From positions 29,929,608-29,993,607 of the forward strand of contig NC_088300.1 of NCBI RefSeq assembly GCF_032854445.1: DNA of 64,000 bases, given 5' to 3'. This DNA comes from Liolophura sinensis (Eukaryota; Mollusca; Polyplacophora; Chitonida; Chitonidae). Below are positions 11,500 to 22,889 of the stretch, piece by piece. Each line of letters opens with the position of its first letter. The first letter of the stretch is position 1. The translations under genes were made by a program, and so were the position numbers. The notes beneath the pieces are model-generated. The model was not told the DNA's origin. It saw only the letters and a program-made list of their open reading frames with translations, and did no database searches.

Positions 11500-13315
11500 A
11501 AGTAAATACAAAGTCCCCTTGAAGCTAGAGGCTAGAGGACAATAGTCCTATCCTGGTATACATGTGATTATACAACAGCCATGCACCTGTAAGCCGGTTA
11601 CCCTCCGAGATTACTTTTTTTCACTTAAAAAGAAAATATAATTTTCACATACCAGTAAAGTGACTTTTGGTGACGGAATCATTGCCTAATTTTCATTGCA
11701 CTTTTTTTTCACCCCTGATTGCAATACCCCAGGGAAGTGTGACATCAATCGAATGACCCGTTCTATGGAAATTTCAGAACAGACAAACCGGGGTTCCTTA
11801 CTTTATACTTACATGTAAACTGCATTCGAAACTACGAAAATGATATAGGTAGCTAGCGGATTCTAACAACTAACAGTATTTTATATCGCTGGACCAGTTA
11901 TTTGCTTTTGATCTGGTAATTATACTTATTTATCAGTTTATTTGATGAGTGTTTAACATAAGGGCAGGAAAATAACGAAAATGACGAGGTCCACGTCTTT
12001 ACGACTATTAGTTTACTAACAACATCGTTACGGTCTAATACACTGCACTACAAAAAGGCCGTTTAGTATTAAACGCCCCGTTAATAAGTTGTGTGCTGAA
12101 CATGTTAAGAAATGCATCCTTAGATAAAGCACGAATGACCTAAACATGTTTGATGTGCAAACGTGTTTGGTGCCTTTAACGTTTGCTCTCATAACCAATC
12201 TGACATCCAAACATGTACGTGTTTAAAATCTAAACATATATTGGCTTCAGCACTTATCTTCAGCACTGCTAAATACGTTTATAGGGATAAATCTTTGACT
12301 TTACAGCCTACAATAATTTATGACGAAGTTCTCACTTGTCTTTTGACTATAATCCTTTAAAGTATATAAAAATAAAAACGTCACTAAAATGTATTTTCAC
12401 AGATACTGTTATGTGTATAGGCCCGCATTCTAGACGTGTATAAATGCACTTCGCGATCTGATCTATGCTTTCGGGGTATGGTTTTAGCGTCCGGTAGAAA
12501 TTACTACAAATAAAGTATTGTCTCTACCAGACTACCCAATCCTTACGTCCAAAAAGACCACAAGTGATGCTATCTAATCAAAACACGCCCATATGGTATC
12601 GCAACTGGCGTGGTCGTGGGGTGACACATGACCCCTTTGTTCGTCAATAGTTTTCTGTTACCAGATCGGGCTCCTGCATCGAACGTCTGGTGACGTTGCT
12701 TCTCTCTTGAATTAGCTTTTTCTTGATCTCCCAGTGTTTTACATCGCCACATTTAAATTTACAGTTCTAAATAAGGCATTGTGAAAAAATAGCCTTTTTT
12801 TAATTTCATAACCCAAATGCCTTAGCATGTTAGATTATGCTGGTATTATTGCATCCAGCAAAGTGAATGACACATTATTGTTTTCTTGGTAACTTTAACA
12901 CATGCTTCTGTTGTTTAGGGGTAAAACTATAGGCTGTCACCATTTTAGTTGTTTATCAGTCCTCACAGATAGATATGGTATGTTGTGTCCTTGTGATTTT
13001 AAATAAATTACCCTGATACATTAGTACATCTATTCTTCAAAGTTGAATATTCAAACATATAACATGAAGATTAATGATCTTGACCTTTTTTTGTGGTTTC
13101 TGATTTAATAGGAATCTGAAGTGCAAAGCGACCTTTGAAGTAATACAGAGTTGAGCAGGCCGTGAAATTTGCACGGGAAGCAGGACACAGAGCTGACAGC
13201 TAAACAGACGTAAGCATTGCTTTTGGCGTTTGTAAAAGTTTCATGTGAAAAGGGTAGTTCCTCCTCAACACCTAGATTAGCGTAGCTGTTTTGTAATGTT
13301 GTTTTCCTTATGTGT
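11500..13315. other. No gene seen
   Basis: Non-coding, AT-rich. Around 12085-12240 the words AAACATGT, AAACGTGTTTGG and CAAACATGTACGTGTTT recur, similar to 14590-14670; probably a decayed low-copy repeat. Confidence 0.5.
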
Positions 13316-13319
13316 TTCA

Positions 13320-13610
13320 CCGGCCCCGATAGCACAGTTGGTAGAGCGTCCGCATCGGGAGCGGTAGATCAAAAGATTTTCAAAGAGGAACTTGCAGCTT
13401 TTTCGCTTGGCGAGCATGAAGGGGATAGTGCAACGACTGGTTAACCCGTATCATTATAATGGCTCGGGCGGAGCGGTTTAGGAACAGAAAACTATTGACG
13501 AACAAAGGGGTCACGGTAAGGCGTCTCAGTGAAGCAGCACTAGATAAAAGAGCGGTGGAAATCCGTCCTGCAACAAGGAGGCACATTGCATTCTAAGGAT
13601 TCCTTCGTGG
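13320..13610 (+). mobile_element. tRNA-derived SINE-B, damaged copy
   Basis: Head GGCCCCGATAGCACAGTTGG then TAGAGCGTCCGCATCGGG is a tRNA-like A-box region. The body AAGAGGAACTTG, GTCTCAGTGAAGCAGCACTA and CAACAAGGAGGCACATT aligns with the complete copy at 63275-63613. The B-box segment is deleted and the 3' end is cut where an opposite-strand SINE-A begins. Confidence 0.8.
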
Positions 13611-13616
13611 TATTGT

Positions 13617-13856
13617 TTTATTTATTTATTTATTTGATTGGTGTTTTACGCCGTACTCAAGAATATTTCACTTATACGACGGTGGCCAGCATTATGGTGG
13701 GTGGAAACCGGGCACAGCCCGGGGGAAACCCACGACCGTCCGCAGGTTGCTGGCAGACCTTCCCACTTACGGCCGGAGAGGAAGCCAGCATGAGCTGGAC
13801 TTGAACTCACAGCGACCGCATTGGTGAGAGGCTCCTGGGTCATTACGCTGCGCAAC
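13617..13856 (-). mobile_element. SINE-A, nearly complete
   Basis: Read on the - strand it runs from a point just inside the tRNA-like head (GCGCAGCGTAATGACCCAGG) through a B box (GAGTTCAAGTCC) to the 3' domain ATATTCTTGAGTACGGCG, AAAACACCAATCAAATAAAT and an (AAAT)n tail. The A-box end is missing. It abuts SINE-B and probably inserted into it. Confidence 0.85.
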
Positions 13857-14190
13857 TTTTTGATAAATGTCTTTTGTAAGGCACATTCAAGCACATTCTT
13901 GTAAATGCATTAGGCCATATTTCTGCATGCACAACAAAGTAATAGCGTATTTTTGCTACAGTAATGTGATAGTGTACCTTAAAACTGTCTTATAGGAGGT
14001 TTCACATTTTGTCAAGCATGAAGAATAAATCCTGCTTTTGTTTTTTCCTTTTTGTGTGTATCCCATGGTATTAGTCACCATCAGTGTGAATATTCTATCT
14101 TGTAAAATATGAAGTAAATAAAATTCAGTTAAATTACTTTTGTATATTCTTTTCAAAATTATGTGTCTTTTTCTTTTATCTAAATGCCCA

Positions 14191-14438
14191 GGGGCCTCCG
14201 TGGGTCAGTTGATCAGCGCGCTAGCGAAGCGTAATGACCCAAGAGCCTCTCACCAATGCGGTCGCTGTGAGTTCAAGTCCAGCTCAGGCTGCTTCCTCTC
14301 CGGCCTTACGTGGGGAGGTCTGACAGCAACCAGTGGGTGGTCGTGGGTTTCCCGCGGGCCCTGTCCGGTTTCCTCCCGCCAAAATACTGGCCAGCGTCGT
14401 ATAAGTGAAAACACCAATCAAATAAAAAAAATAAATCT
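14191..14438 (+). mobile_element. SINE-A with complete head and an internal 3' deletion
   Basis: Starts GGGGCCTCCGTGGGTCAGTT (A box) and has B box GTGAGTTCAAGTCC. About 21 bases of the 3' domain between GTGAAA and ACACCAATC are missing. ATCTAAAT occurs on both sides and may be the target duplication. Confidence 0.88.
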
Positions 14439-14679
14439 AAATAACCATTTCAAAACACATTATATTAATACAGACAGCTGTGAACCACGGAATGTGAATG
14501 AGAGATGAAAATAAATGTATTTCATTTGCTTCCTAATTTTGCATTCATTAGTTATTTATTATTGTCATTCTCGACTGATTTCTTATAATATGTTTAGACG
14601 CTAAACATGTTTTCTCCTAGACAGAGTCAAAACGTGTTTTAAAATATGCTAAATGACTAAACGTGTTGAGGCGTATAAC

Positions 14680-14834
14680 GTTTATTTATTTATTTATTTC
14701 ATTGGTGTTTTACTCTGTACTCAAAAATATTTCACCCCAGAGCCCAGGGGAAACTAACGACCAGAGGAAGCCAGAATTAGTTGGACTTGAACTCACGGCG
14801 ACCGCATATGTGAGAAGCTCCTGTGTACTTCCGG
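14680..14834 (-). mobile_element. SINE-A with target-site duplication
   Basis: Tail (AAAT)n at 14680-14699, then ATTGGTGTTTTACTCTGTAC and, after an internal deletion, the B-box complement GGACTTGAACTCACGGCGAC. The 10-base word GGCGTATAAC flanks it at 14670-14679 and 14835-14844. Confidence 0.85.
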
Positions 14835-15192
14835 GGCGTATAACATATTAAGGATCTAAACATGCAAAAAATAACGGACAAATCATGCGCTTAGATTTGC
14901 GCATAAAAATAAACGATTTAAATAAACGCCGCTTTTGCTGTGTGTTACACGTATATACACAGACAGTTTTGCATGAACTACTGTCGAAACCGAGGCTACT
15001 AGGTCCTTAAAAATACCAATATCTCTGGATCTTGAACTTGAAAGACTATATTGAAACTTTTACATAAGCAGTTCATTCAAAGCCAGTGTGCGGTGTTCCC
15101 AGACTAAATATCACAGCTAACGTGATTCCCTGGAGGTTATTTAATATTTCTGATTAAGCCTACATTCAATGGAGTTTGTTTGTGGTGTCCAT

Positions 15193-15250
15193 TTTTTCCC
15201 AGTCAATGAATGATTATGGCTTAGCACCACTTCGACAATATTGCAGCCTT
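15193..15250 (-). mobile_element. 3'-terminal fragment shared with the window's LINE
   Basis: AATGAATGATTATGGCTTAG then CACCACTTCGACAATATTGC is the reverse complement of the LINE 3' end at 27240-27300, in a diverged form. Confidence 0.55.
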
Positions 15251-15324
15251 ATCCTAGCAAGCTCAGTAAATGATGGACTGATTAGGCCGGACTTATCTGA
15301 CAGTACTAGTAGTCAACTTCTTGG

Positions 15325-15505
15325 ATGCCGGGCTAGAGCGGCGCAATGACCCAGTAGCATCTCAGCAATGTGATCGGTGTGAGTTCAAATCTAGCTCATG
15401 CTGGCTTCCTCTCCTGCCGTACGAGGGAAGATCTGTCAGCTACCTGCGGATGGCCGTGGGTTTTCCCCAGGAAACCAGGCAAACCCAGGGGCCCTGTCCT
15501 TTTAT
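15325..15505 (+). mobile_element. SINE-A, partial
   Basis: GCGCAATGACCCAGTAGCAT, B box GAGTTCAAATCTAGCTC, and GCTACCTGCGGATGGCCGTG are the SINE-A middle. The A box and the 3' domain are lost. Confidence 0.8.
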
Positions 15506-18500
15506 AAATAAGTTAAAATATTTTCACATAATTTCATGTGCATGTTATGCAGGCTTATAAATAGTAATTGACAGTATACGGTTAGAGGGCGGGGTAAATT
15601 TGCCAAAGCCTGAAGGAGCGTGGAAGCCCAATTTACAACTTGTCAGACGACAGTTGTGGCATCACAATTTATTCTTCCAAGAATTATTAATTTTAATGAA
15701 TGTACAGCTCCTTGTTGCTTTTGTAATCTGCGGCATTGTGTCATTGTTATCTGCGGCCATTGTGTCATTTTAGCAGAGATTTATGGAACAAGTGATGAAA
15801 TCTAAGAAATGAGTTGTACTTGACTGATGTACTCTTTGTCTATGTTGTAAGTGAGATTCGAACTCGTGTACTTGTACACAGAAATCGTACCCGCTAATCT
15901 TTACACAGATCACCGATCACAGCACCATGCCGCAATGTATCAAGGCCTACTTGAAGAAGCAGAGAATCGCACTGACGCGTGATAGCAGATTAAAACGTGC
16001 AGACAGTTCACGAAGGTTCAGTTGCGAAGGATTTTTCCACTTTTATCGATATAACTAACGACACAGTGCTATAGTAAGAGTTCTAGCAATTTCGCGTCAT
16101 CGCACAAAAATCTGCTGGCCACAACTGCGTAAAAATGACTTTATCATGCTTTACATATAATGGCGATATTGTTGCCCGCGAGTGTTTTATTTGACGTGTT
16201 GTCCAGTTTCTCTGACAGAAGCCGTGTGTAAATACGGGAGTTATGCACCTCCTATCACCCCTGGTTTTAAATAATTTCACATCATACCCTCGACACTTGA
16301 AATCTATGCATTTTGATATGTACTGCCAAAAGAAATACAACAATAAATGTACACAACAACATATATTATTTCCTTCTATTTTTATACAATACACACATGC
16401 ACCTTTCCAACCTCAAAGGGTCTGGAAATTTGCATATTACACTGCAGCCTGGGGCGTACAATCAACATGTTTAACACACTCACAATATCAGTGGCCTATC
16501 TCGTCAAGCTCTACTCGATCACTCACTGATAAATACAGACCCATTATCCTTTATAAGTCAGCTTGGGAAATTCCCAGTGACGTAAATCTTTAAAAGTTGC
16601 AGACAACCAATGACACATGGCTACGCATCAGCTGTCGTTACTCAGTCTGCGGCAATTATGTGCCTGAAAAGTTAGCCTCAACACTTACGGCTGGAAACGC
16701 ACTCGCAGCATGTTTATCCATCTACTGACTGGTAGGAATATTATAACAACAGTATAACAGTTTTCTAACACTTTGGACGAATTGGTTGAGTGGCTGTTGT
16801 TGTTGTCTTGCCTTCGAGCCGATCGACAGCTCAAAAGCACTTTTCACTGCCAGTCGGCGAGCATACCAGCCTATCTTCGCCTGACCAGCCAGTCGGTCAG
16901 CTTTCAATGGGATCACATGACGTAAACCGTTTAGTAATAGTTTGTGTATGGATTTTCCCTCTCTCAGGCATTTGTGCCATTTGACTGGCTCTTTGATAAC
17001 TGGGTCACGAAGCTGTTTCAACGGAGAATGGATCTATATTTATCAGTGGGTGATCGAGTAAAGAAAGACGACATAGGCCACTGGTATTGTGAGTGCACGT
17101 ATTCAAGAGTTTCCTACTATCATGTATCTAAAACTTTGTATTCTATTATATCTCTGTGGAAAACTCGAAATAATCCTTATAAAAAAGCAAATATATGCAA
17201 TATGTATAAGTTTGCTTTGTATCTTGGCATGGGTCGTTAGGTTGACAATTTGAGAAAAGTTTAGCTTTTTCTAGCCAATGCCATAGTCTTAAAAGACAAT
17301 AGTTTATAGTCTTAACACATTATGCTCTGTACATCCCATGTACTTTTAGGATCATTTTAACTTGTTGGTTGTTGCCCTGTGTAAGATGGACACAAATATA
17401 GAGTGAAATCCAGATTTGCGCATTTTCTGATAAATGTCACATGTGAATAGTCTTCCATCATAATTTCACTTGCCATCGGATCCGATCTAAACTGATTACC
17501 CGGACTACCCGGATTAGTCCAGGTGTTGCTCGTAGACTGCAAGTCCACATAAAGAGTGTCAATTTAAGTAGATTGAATAAAGGTTTTGAATTTGGTGTCA
17601 CGTTACATGCTCGCTTACTGTAGATATCTGACGAAGCCAAACTATATTCTGCTAAATAAACTTCTTTTCAAGAAATTATGTCTGATTCTAAATGCGTGTC
17701 CTGTGAAATGTCGCTCGAAACTGGAAAATACGCAAAATAAAGCACTCTGTGGCGAGCAGTAGCCATTATGTTCGCGCTTGCCAGAGCTGTAACAGAGATC
17801 AAACACCTTAAGTGGGCGACAATAACTCTTACGTAATTCATGTCTAACTATCTTCCGTTAATATTATATATATTTTAAGATATCGTGACACTTATTTTAT
17901 TAATAAAACTGACCTTTGGATATTTGACTCTGGGTATTGTTTATTGTTGACCGGCCGGGACTGTGATTTGGACATGTGGCATAATATATGGGCAATGGAA
18001 CAAGACTTTGACATTACTATAAAATTAAGTGCTGTGAGGCCGATTTCAGACTATGAATTAAGTCGGAAAAAGCACTCGCAACTGAACATTAGTGGAATTG
18101 TTAGTGCTTTTTCCATTACAGAAAGCAATAACTTTATATTTATTTATTGATTGATTGATTTATTTATGTATTTATTTATTTATTACATTGTATTCACTGT
18201 GCCAAGCCAGGTTTTTGGTCTACAGCAGCAACGCCCGGCCGACTATTGTATGTTAATGACCGTATGTTTTCAAAATGCCTTGGCATTGGACTTAGGGATG
18301 CCGTATTGACCCAAAGATGAGAGTCTATTTGCCAACACGGTGATCCTAAGGCTAGAAACGAGGCTGCCTTAAAATCGTCACATTTCTGCTGTAAAGGACC
18401 AACACTCCGCGGAGTGGCCATTTTACAATCAAGGTATGGTTTTAGTATATGATATCATCATACTTGCTACCAACGATATATCTGCCAGTCTGGCCAACAC

Positions 18501-18790
18501 GACTTTGAACTCAACAATTACAGCCTTGAACTGGAATGGTCAGTTCTCACTGTAATCGAAAAATAACATACGCTGTCAGTTAACAATGTATGGTACATGG
18601 GACATGCTATTTGTGTGACAGTGCTTGCATTATCTTTACTTATACGGAATCACCAGGCGTACTTACATTGTAAAGACAAGTCAAACAATTATAGTGTCAG
18701 AAGATGGAAATACATTTTCGTGTATGTACAGTCTTACCTATTCATATCACTGGAATATTGCCATTTCCTCTCTGGTTATGAATCCTGGAA
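15506..18790. other. No gene seen; one tRNA-like remnant
   Basis: At 15845-15935 the - strand carries a B-box-like GAGTTCGAATCTCAC, likely a SINE remnant and not a functional tRNA because no cloverleaf is evident. A T-rich TTTATTTATT run lies at 18135-18185. Otherwise nothing recognisable. Confidence 0.45.
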
Positions 18791-18794
18791 TCAT

Positions 18795-18898
18795 ATGCCC
18801 ACGGGTTCTGCACTGTTTTCTTCTACCATAATGCTGGTCACTGTCGTATAAGTGAAATATTCTTGACTACGGCGTAAAACACCAATCAAATAAACAAA
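18795..18898 (+). mobile_element. SINE-A 3' part, left arm of a palindrome
   Basis: ACCATAATGCTGGTCACTGT, CGTATAAGTGAAATATTCTT, then GACTACGGCGTAAAACACC. It carries GACTACGG where other copies have GAGTACGG. Confidence 0.85.
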
Positions 18899-18901
18899 AT
18901 T

Positions 18902-19072
18902 TATTATTTATTTATTTGATTGGTGTTTTACGCCGTAGTCAAGAATATTTCACTTATACGACGGCGGCCAGCATTATAGTGGGAGGAAACCGGGCAGAGC
19001 CCGGGGGAAACCCACGACCATTCGCAGGTTGCTGCAGGCCTTCCACGTACGGGCGGAGAGGAAGCCAGCAAG
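18902..19072 (-). mobile_element. SINE-A 3' half, right arm of a palindrome
   Basis: Opposite orientation to the preceding copy and sharing its GTAGTC variant. It runs from the tail through CAGCATTATAGTGGGAGGAA to GAGAGGAAGCCAGCA, then stops at the edge of the 31-bp array. Confidence 0.88.
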
Positions 19073-19099
19073 AAATAAACAAAATAAATGCATCACTAA

Positions 19100-19530
19100 A
19101 CGAGCATTTTAGCATTTTATGCATCACTTAAGGGTTTATTGGCACCATATGATCACGAATGGGGCTTATTAGACCCAAAGGCATTTCTGAAAGGAGCTTA
19201 TTGCTACCGTATGCATCAATGAAGTGGCTTATTGGCACCATAGGCGTCACTGAAGGGGCTTATTGGCACCGTATACATCACTAAAGGGGCTTATTGCTAC
19301 CACAGGCATCACCAAAGGGGCTTATTGGCACCGTAAGCATCACTGAAGGGGCTTATTGGCACCACAGACATCACTGAGTGGGTTTATTGGCACCAAACGC
19401 ACCACTGAAGGGCTTATTGTCACCGTAAGCATCACTGAATGGGTTTATTTGCAGCGTAGGTATCACCGAGTGGACTTCTTGGCAGCGTATGCATCACTGA
19501 ATGGACTTCTTGGCACCGTACGCATCACAG
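19100..19530. repeat. 31-bp tandem array
   Basis: About 13-14 imperfect copies of a unit reading roughly GGGGCTTATTGGCACCGTA + GCATCACTGAA. Outer copies are more diverged than the middle ones, as expected for unequal exchange. Confidence 0.9.
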
Positions 19531-19768
19531 ATCCTCATCGGCTGAAGTATACTCCAATATATCCTCAAAAAGACACAGTCCTCAATAAAGACCCTCATTA
19601 AACACACCCTAGAGACTTCTTTCAAAGGCATTTAGACATAGCATTTTGGCACGTCGCTTAATGAATAAATAGAAGTTATGACCCATGTATTTGTTATGTT
19701 ACCCTTGAGACCTTATGTCTGTGTAAACCATTCTAAACCCGAACCAGAAGATCGATCGACTTATTGAT

Positions 19769-20480
19769 TCACTTAACTGGAGACTGTGCAAACCAGAATG
19801 TGCGATAACCGACTTGAGGACGAAGAGGAAATATTTCACTGGAATCTTTGGTCAAATTTCCTTTGATCAAATGCCAGTGTTTGTTAAGAATGTTTCTTAT
19901 ATTCCTTTGACGATTGTGATACGTGGTTATAAAACGTATTTGTTTGTTGGACACGGTTTTAGTAGTATTTTTCTTCCGGTGGAGACTCATAGGACGGTCC
20001 TCAAATTTCACTTTGATGACTTTGGAATCAACTTCAGTTTCAGAGTAGCCTCTGATGAGCAATTTAGATTTGACGAGTGCCGATTTCTCAAAGAAATCCG
20101 GCGCATTGTTGCAATTACGCCAGTACCTGGTGATTTCACCGCTAATAAAAGATTTGAAGCAGGACGGGTGTTGTGCCGACCCCTGTGTAGACATTGGTAC
20201 GTTTCGGTGAGCTTTGAGTAGCATTTCAGATTTAGGATCGAGTCCCGCTTTAATCTCTTTCCCTTAAAGATAGTAATGAAATTTGAAATCTCATAAGTAA
20301 ATTTAAGGAGTGAGTGTTGTTGGTTCCAAGCTCAAAGAGATGTTTAGCCATCATGACTTCATGAGACTTCATGATAATCATCTGTGAATCTTTTGTGAAA
20401 GATTATGACATTGCGATGAGGAAATTTGTTCAGAATCTGATTGATGTGCCTGAAAATGGCAATGTCACAAAGGTAAAGGG
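19769..20480 (-). mobile_element. Reverse transcriptase fragment, Penelope-like
   Basis: A 151-residue open frame (20224 to 19769) has HPSCFKSFISGEITRYWRNC, LLIRGYSETEVDSKV, FITTYHNRQRNIRNILNKHW and a final FPLRPQVGYRTFW. This order of RGY, Y..-iL.-kHW and F..P.v.yR blocks is that of the RT C-terminal part in Penelope-like retroelements. Upstream on the same strand, after a frame change, HKRFTDDYHEV looks like a decayed RT catalytic box (RFxDD) and is preceded by an AAHSLYLCDIAIFRHINQIL block. No GIY-YIG domain is seen downstream. Clearly non-functional. A DIRS- or LINE-related RT is the alternative. Confidence 0.55.
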
Positions 20481-20854
20481 AGTGGGCTGCACCCTGGGCC
20501 AGGTAGAGGCAAGGACCTACGTGAAATCCTGCGTAAATCCAAATCAAAACATATGCTATCTTAATTTTTGTCGTGGACTCCTGATGAGGGTATAAGCGAG
20601 CATTACTTGTCAAAGATACCCGAAACACAGCAAACATAGTCATGTATAGACTGAACCAATCTATGACAACCTTTCACGTATATACAGAACTGTCTCTTTT
20701 AGATATATACTATTTACGCAGCTTGCTGAAATGGACAGTGTCGAGTTTGAGTCTACCCCAGTTTGGGTGTGGCTTACTGGATCAGTTTTCTCTGAATTTG
20801 GTCCATTCCTCTTATGGAGGGCATCAAGAGAGGTAGTACCAAGATTACCGATGT

Positions 20855-20945
20855 TAAAGTCTTAGGTATGACTGAATTCGGGATTGAACCCCTGACCTAC
20901 GGCCTACGAGATCCCTTTTCCTGATCATCAGTTGCTCATGGGAAA
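20855..20945 (-). mobile_element. tRNA-derived SINE-E remnant
   Basis: The - strand has a strong B-box-like GGGGTTCAATCCCGAATTC followed by AGTCATACCTAAGAC. The same layout recurs at 63770-63850, indicating a fourth tRNA-derived family. Confidence 0.5.
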
Positions 20946-21262
20946 TGGGAAATATTATTGACTTTAAATGGTGTCCTTATACAGTGTATTTGTGTTTCCG
21001 TCATAAAAGTCAGGAGTTAACACTCGGAGGTTAAGTTGTAGCTTTGTACCACTGGGAAGTCTCAGTAGTTAACACTTGGAAAGAACCAGGTACCACGGGT
21101 CAGTAATCCTTGTATTGCTTCCTAGAAAATATCAAGGAAAAAGATCGTCCCTGTACCCGTCAGATGAACGAAGTCCTCCCGGTATAAGCTACTCAAGGAA
21201 TGGGAAATGCCAGAGTGTCTAATTACAAAGCTTCTAAGATGTAACACGTGGTTACTGACGGA

Positions 21263-21670
21263 TCAGTTCAGGCGTTTACGTGACGTCTCATCCTTCATAA
21301 TGCCCCCAGCGCCCCTCCATTTGAGGCGTGGGAACATCTGTGAATAGCCTGGTTTTGTACCAGGCAACAGTTTTACCGAAAACAAGCCGTTGGAGTCCAG
21401 GTGGATCAGGAGTTCATCTGGGACAAGACGGATGCGCAACTTCTGCCTCACTGTTTGATAGAGAGACGACTACCGCATGCCGCAACTACCAAGCCAGTAG
21501 AGGGTGATGTTCAGCCTTGAACCCAAGTGGAGGTGACTTCCCCTGATCTTGCTTTCTGCTCGACGCCCTGTCCAGTATGTGTAACTTGGCCCCATGATCC
21601 ACACTGTCTTACCGACACAATCTGTAACACAAATCAGACTCGGCAGAAATTTTTGTTGAACAATATGCAA
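21263..21670 (-). pseudogene. SGNH-hydrolase-like ORF downstream of the recombinase
   Basis: Two frames (21670-21470 and 21451-21263) together read VWIMGPSYTYW, a block I-like start, LYWLGSCGMRW, then VPDELLIHLDSNGL and FPRLKWRG, ending RKRLN. The order resembles the GDS/SGNH-like hydrolase ORF of some Ngaro-type and other retroelements. The expected serine near 'GxS' is visible; in the HLGGND block the glycines and Asp are altered (HLDSNGL). Confidence 0.55.
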
Positions 21671-21707
21671 ACGTTAATCCAAACAACGTATACAGGCCAA
21701 CTGCCAA

Positions 21708-21905
21708 CTACACAGTGAAAGGCATTCTTATGTACCACCTCCTTAAAACTTCAAAATCGCCAGGAGTCATTCCTTCGGCCGCGGCGTGTGTGGCAGCGCC
21801 GATACGAAATGAATGAGGTTTGTACCTCGTAACTTCAATACCCAGAAAAAGTGCAAACACCGTCTGGTCAGGGCCGAAAACAGGTATCTGTTTAAGGGGG
21901 AACAA
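21708..21905 (-). pseudogene. Tyrosine recombinase C-terminal part
   Basis: Contains YKPHSFRIGAATHAAAEG, the HxxR catalytic box of tyrosine recombinases in the form typical of DIRS/Ngaro elements, then a degraded EVLRRWYIRMPF where GRWxSxxxxxYI is expected. Separated from the N-terminal part by about 200 bases with frame breaks. Confidence 0.8.
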
Positions 21906-22104
21906 TTGAAATTACAGAAAAAACTGAGCACATAACAGGACCCGACGCGAGACCAAATAGCCCGTCAGTGCCTGCACTAGTCAAAGATTGCGACCCTTTC
22001 TCGTCAGGACTATGGTAGCCCATTCTCCGTTTAATCAGTTTTAGAATAACGAATGTGAATGTACAGCGTATTGCCTTGATTCCTGATGCTAACGTCCGAG
22101 ATGA

Positions 22105-22371
22105 CTAGGCTTCGCGTATTCGGCCGAGATCGCGAATGAGAAGTAAATTGCCCCACGCGGAGAAAATCGGAAATGCTAACAGAAATGCCGCCCTGCACAT
22201 CGAAGCTTCATAAGCTGATATACTCACCTTATCCTGGACGGATAACATGCCCCGAAGTATTTCTATTGTAATAGGGGTTCGGATGTCTGACTCTGTACCC
22301 TGACGTTTAATCCCTTCCAACAATTTTTGAATTATAAAATATTGCGCAACTAAGTTTATGAAAACAGCCAA
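22105..22371 (-). pseudogene. Tyrosine recombinase N-terminal part
   Basis: The frame reads QKLLEGIKRQGTESDIRTPI, then TIEILRGMLS and YEASMCRAAFLLAFPIFSAW. The DxRxPIT..iL and RAAFLLAF blocks match the core-binding and early catalytic region of DIRS/Ngaro recombinases. After LLAFPIF the usual FLRxGE has become FSAWGN, so the first catalytic arginine seems to be lost. Confidence 0.7.
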
Positions 22372-22889
22372 TGCCTATTGGGTAAGTAGTAGCTGTCGTC
22401 GCAGATAGCCGACGTCGCAATAAGCGAGCAATGTACAGCACTAACTAACTGAGCGGAATTGGCCACAAAATAGCAAGGTTTGAATCCCAATGAAAGTCAT
22501 AAACAGAGCTCGGGCTACGCTATATGCTCGCCATGTTGAATCTGAAAAGGACGACAGCAATAAACAGATTGCCTCACTCATCAAAGTTGGACGTACCAGA
22601 GACTTTGGGGTATCGGTGTTGTATAACTATAGGGAATAGCTCAAGAAAGGGGATGTCTTTAACCCGCCCATTGCCGCTCTATTCGTCTGGTCACCCTGAC
22701 TACTTCCACTTGCCCTTGAAGTAGGCCCCACGTGCCCCCAAGGCATCCTCAGTGTAAAGCTCTAACACGTCATTATTAACCCGTAACTGATCCAAGAAAA
22801 CAGTTACCCCATTACAGTTAATCAGGAATTTCAGCCGCAAAAGTAACTTTTCATAGACTCTGTTAATCTACGCAAATGATACGACTTAT

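Noticed and set aside
13646-13894. 82-codon - strand frame and similar frames at 48736, 60741 and 56613
   Set aside because: These are translations of SINE-A sequence, not host genes.
15845-15935. Possible tRNA gene on the - strand
   Set aside because: Only a B-box-like word is convincing; no full cloverleaf or anticodon arm, and similar fragments recur as SINE debris.
19814-20221. 135-codon + strand frame
   Set aside because: Antisense of the Penelope-like RT fragment, which has recognisable motifs on the - strand.
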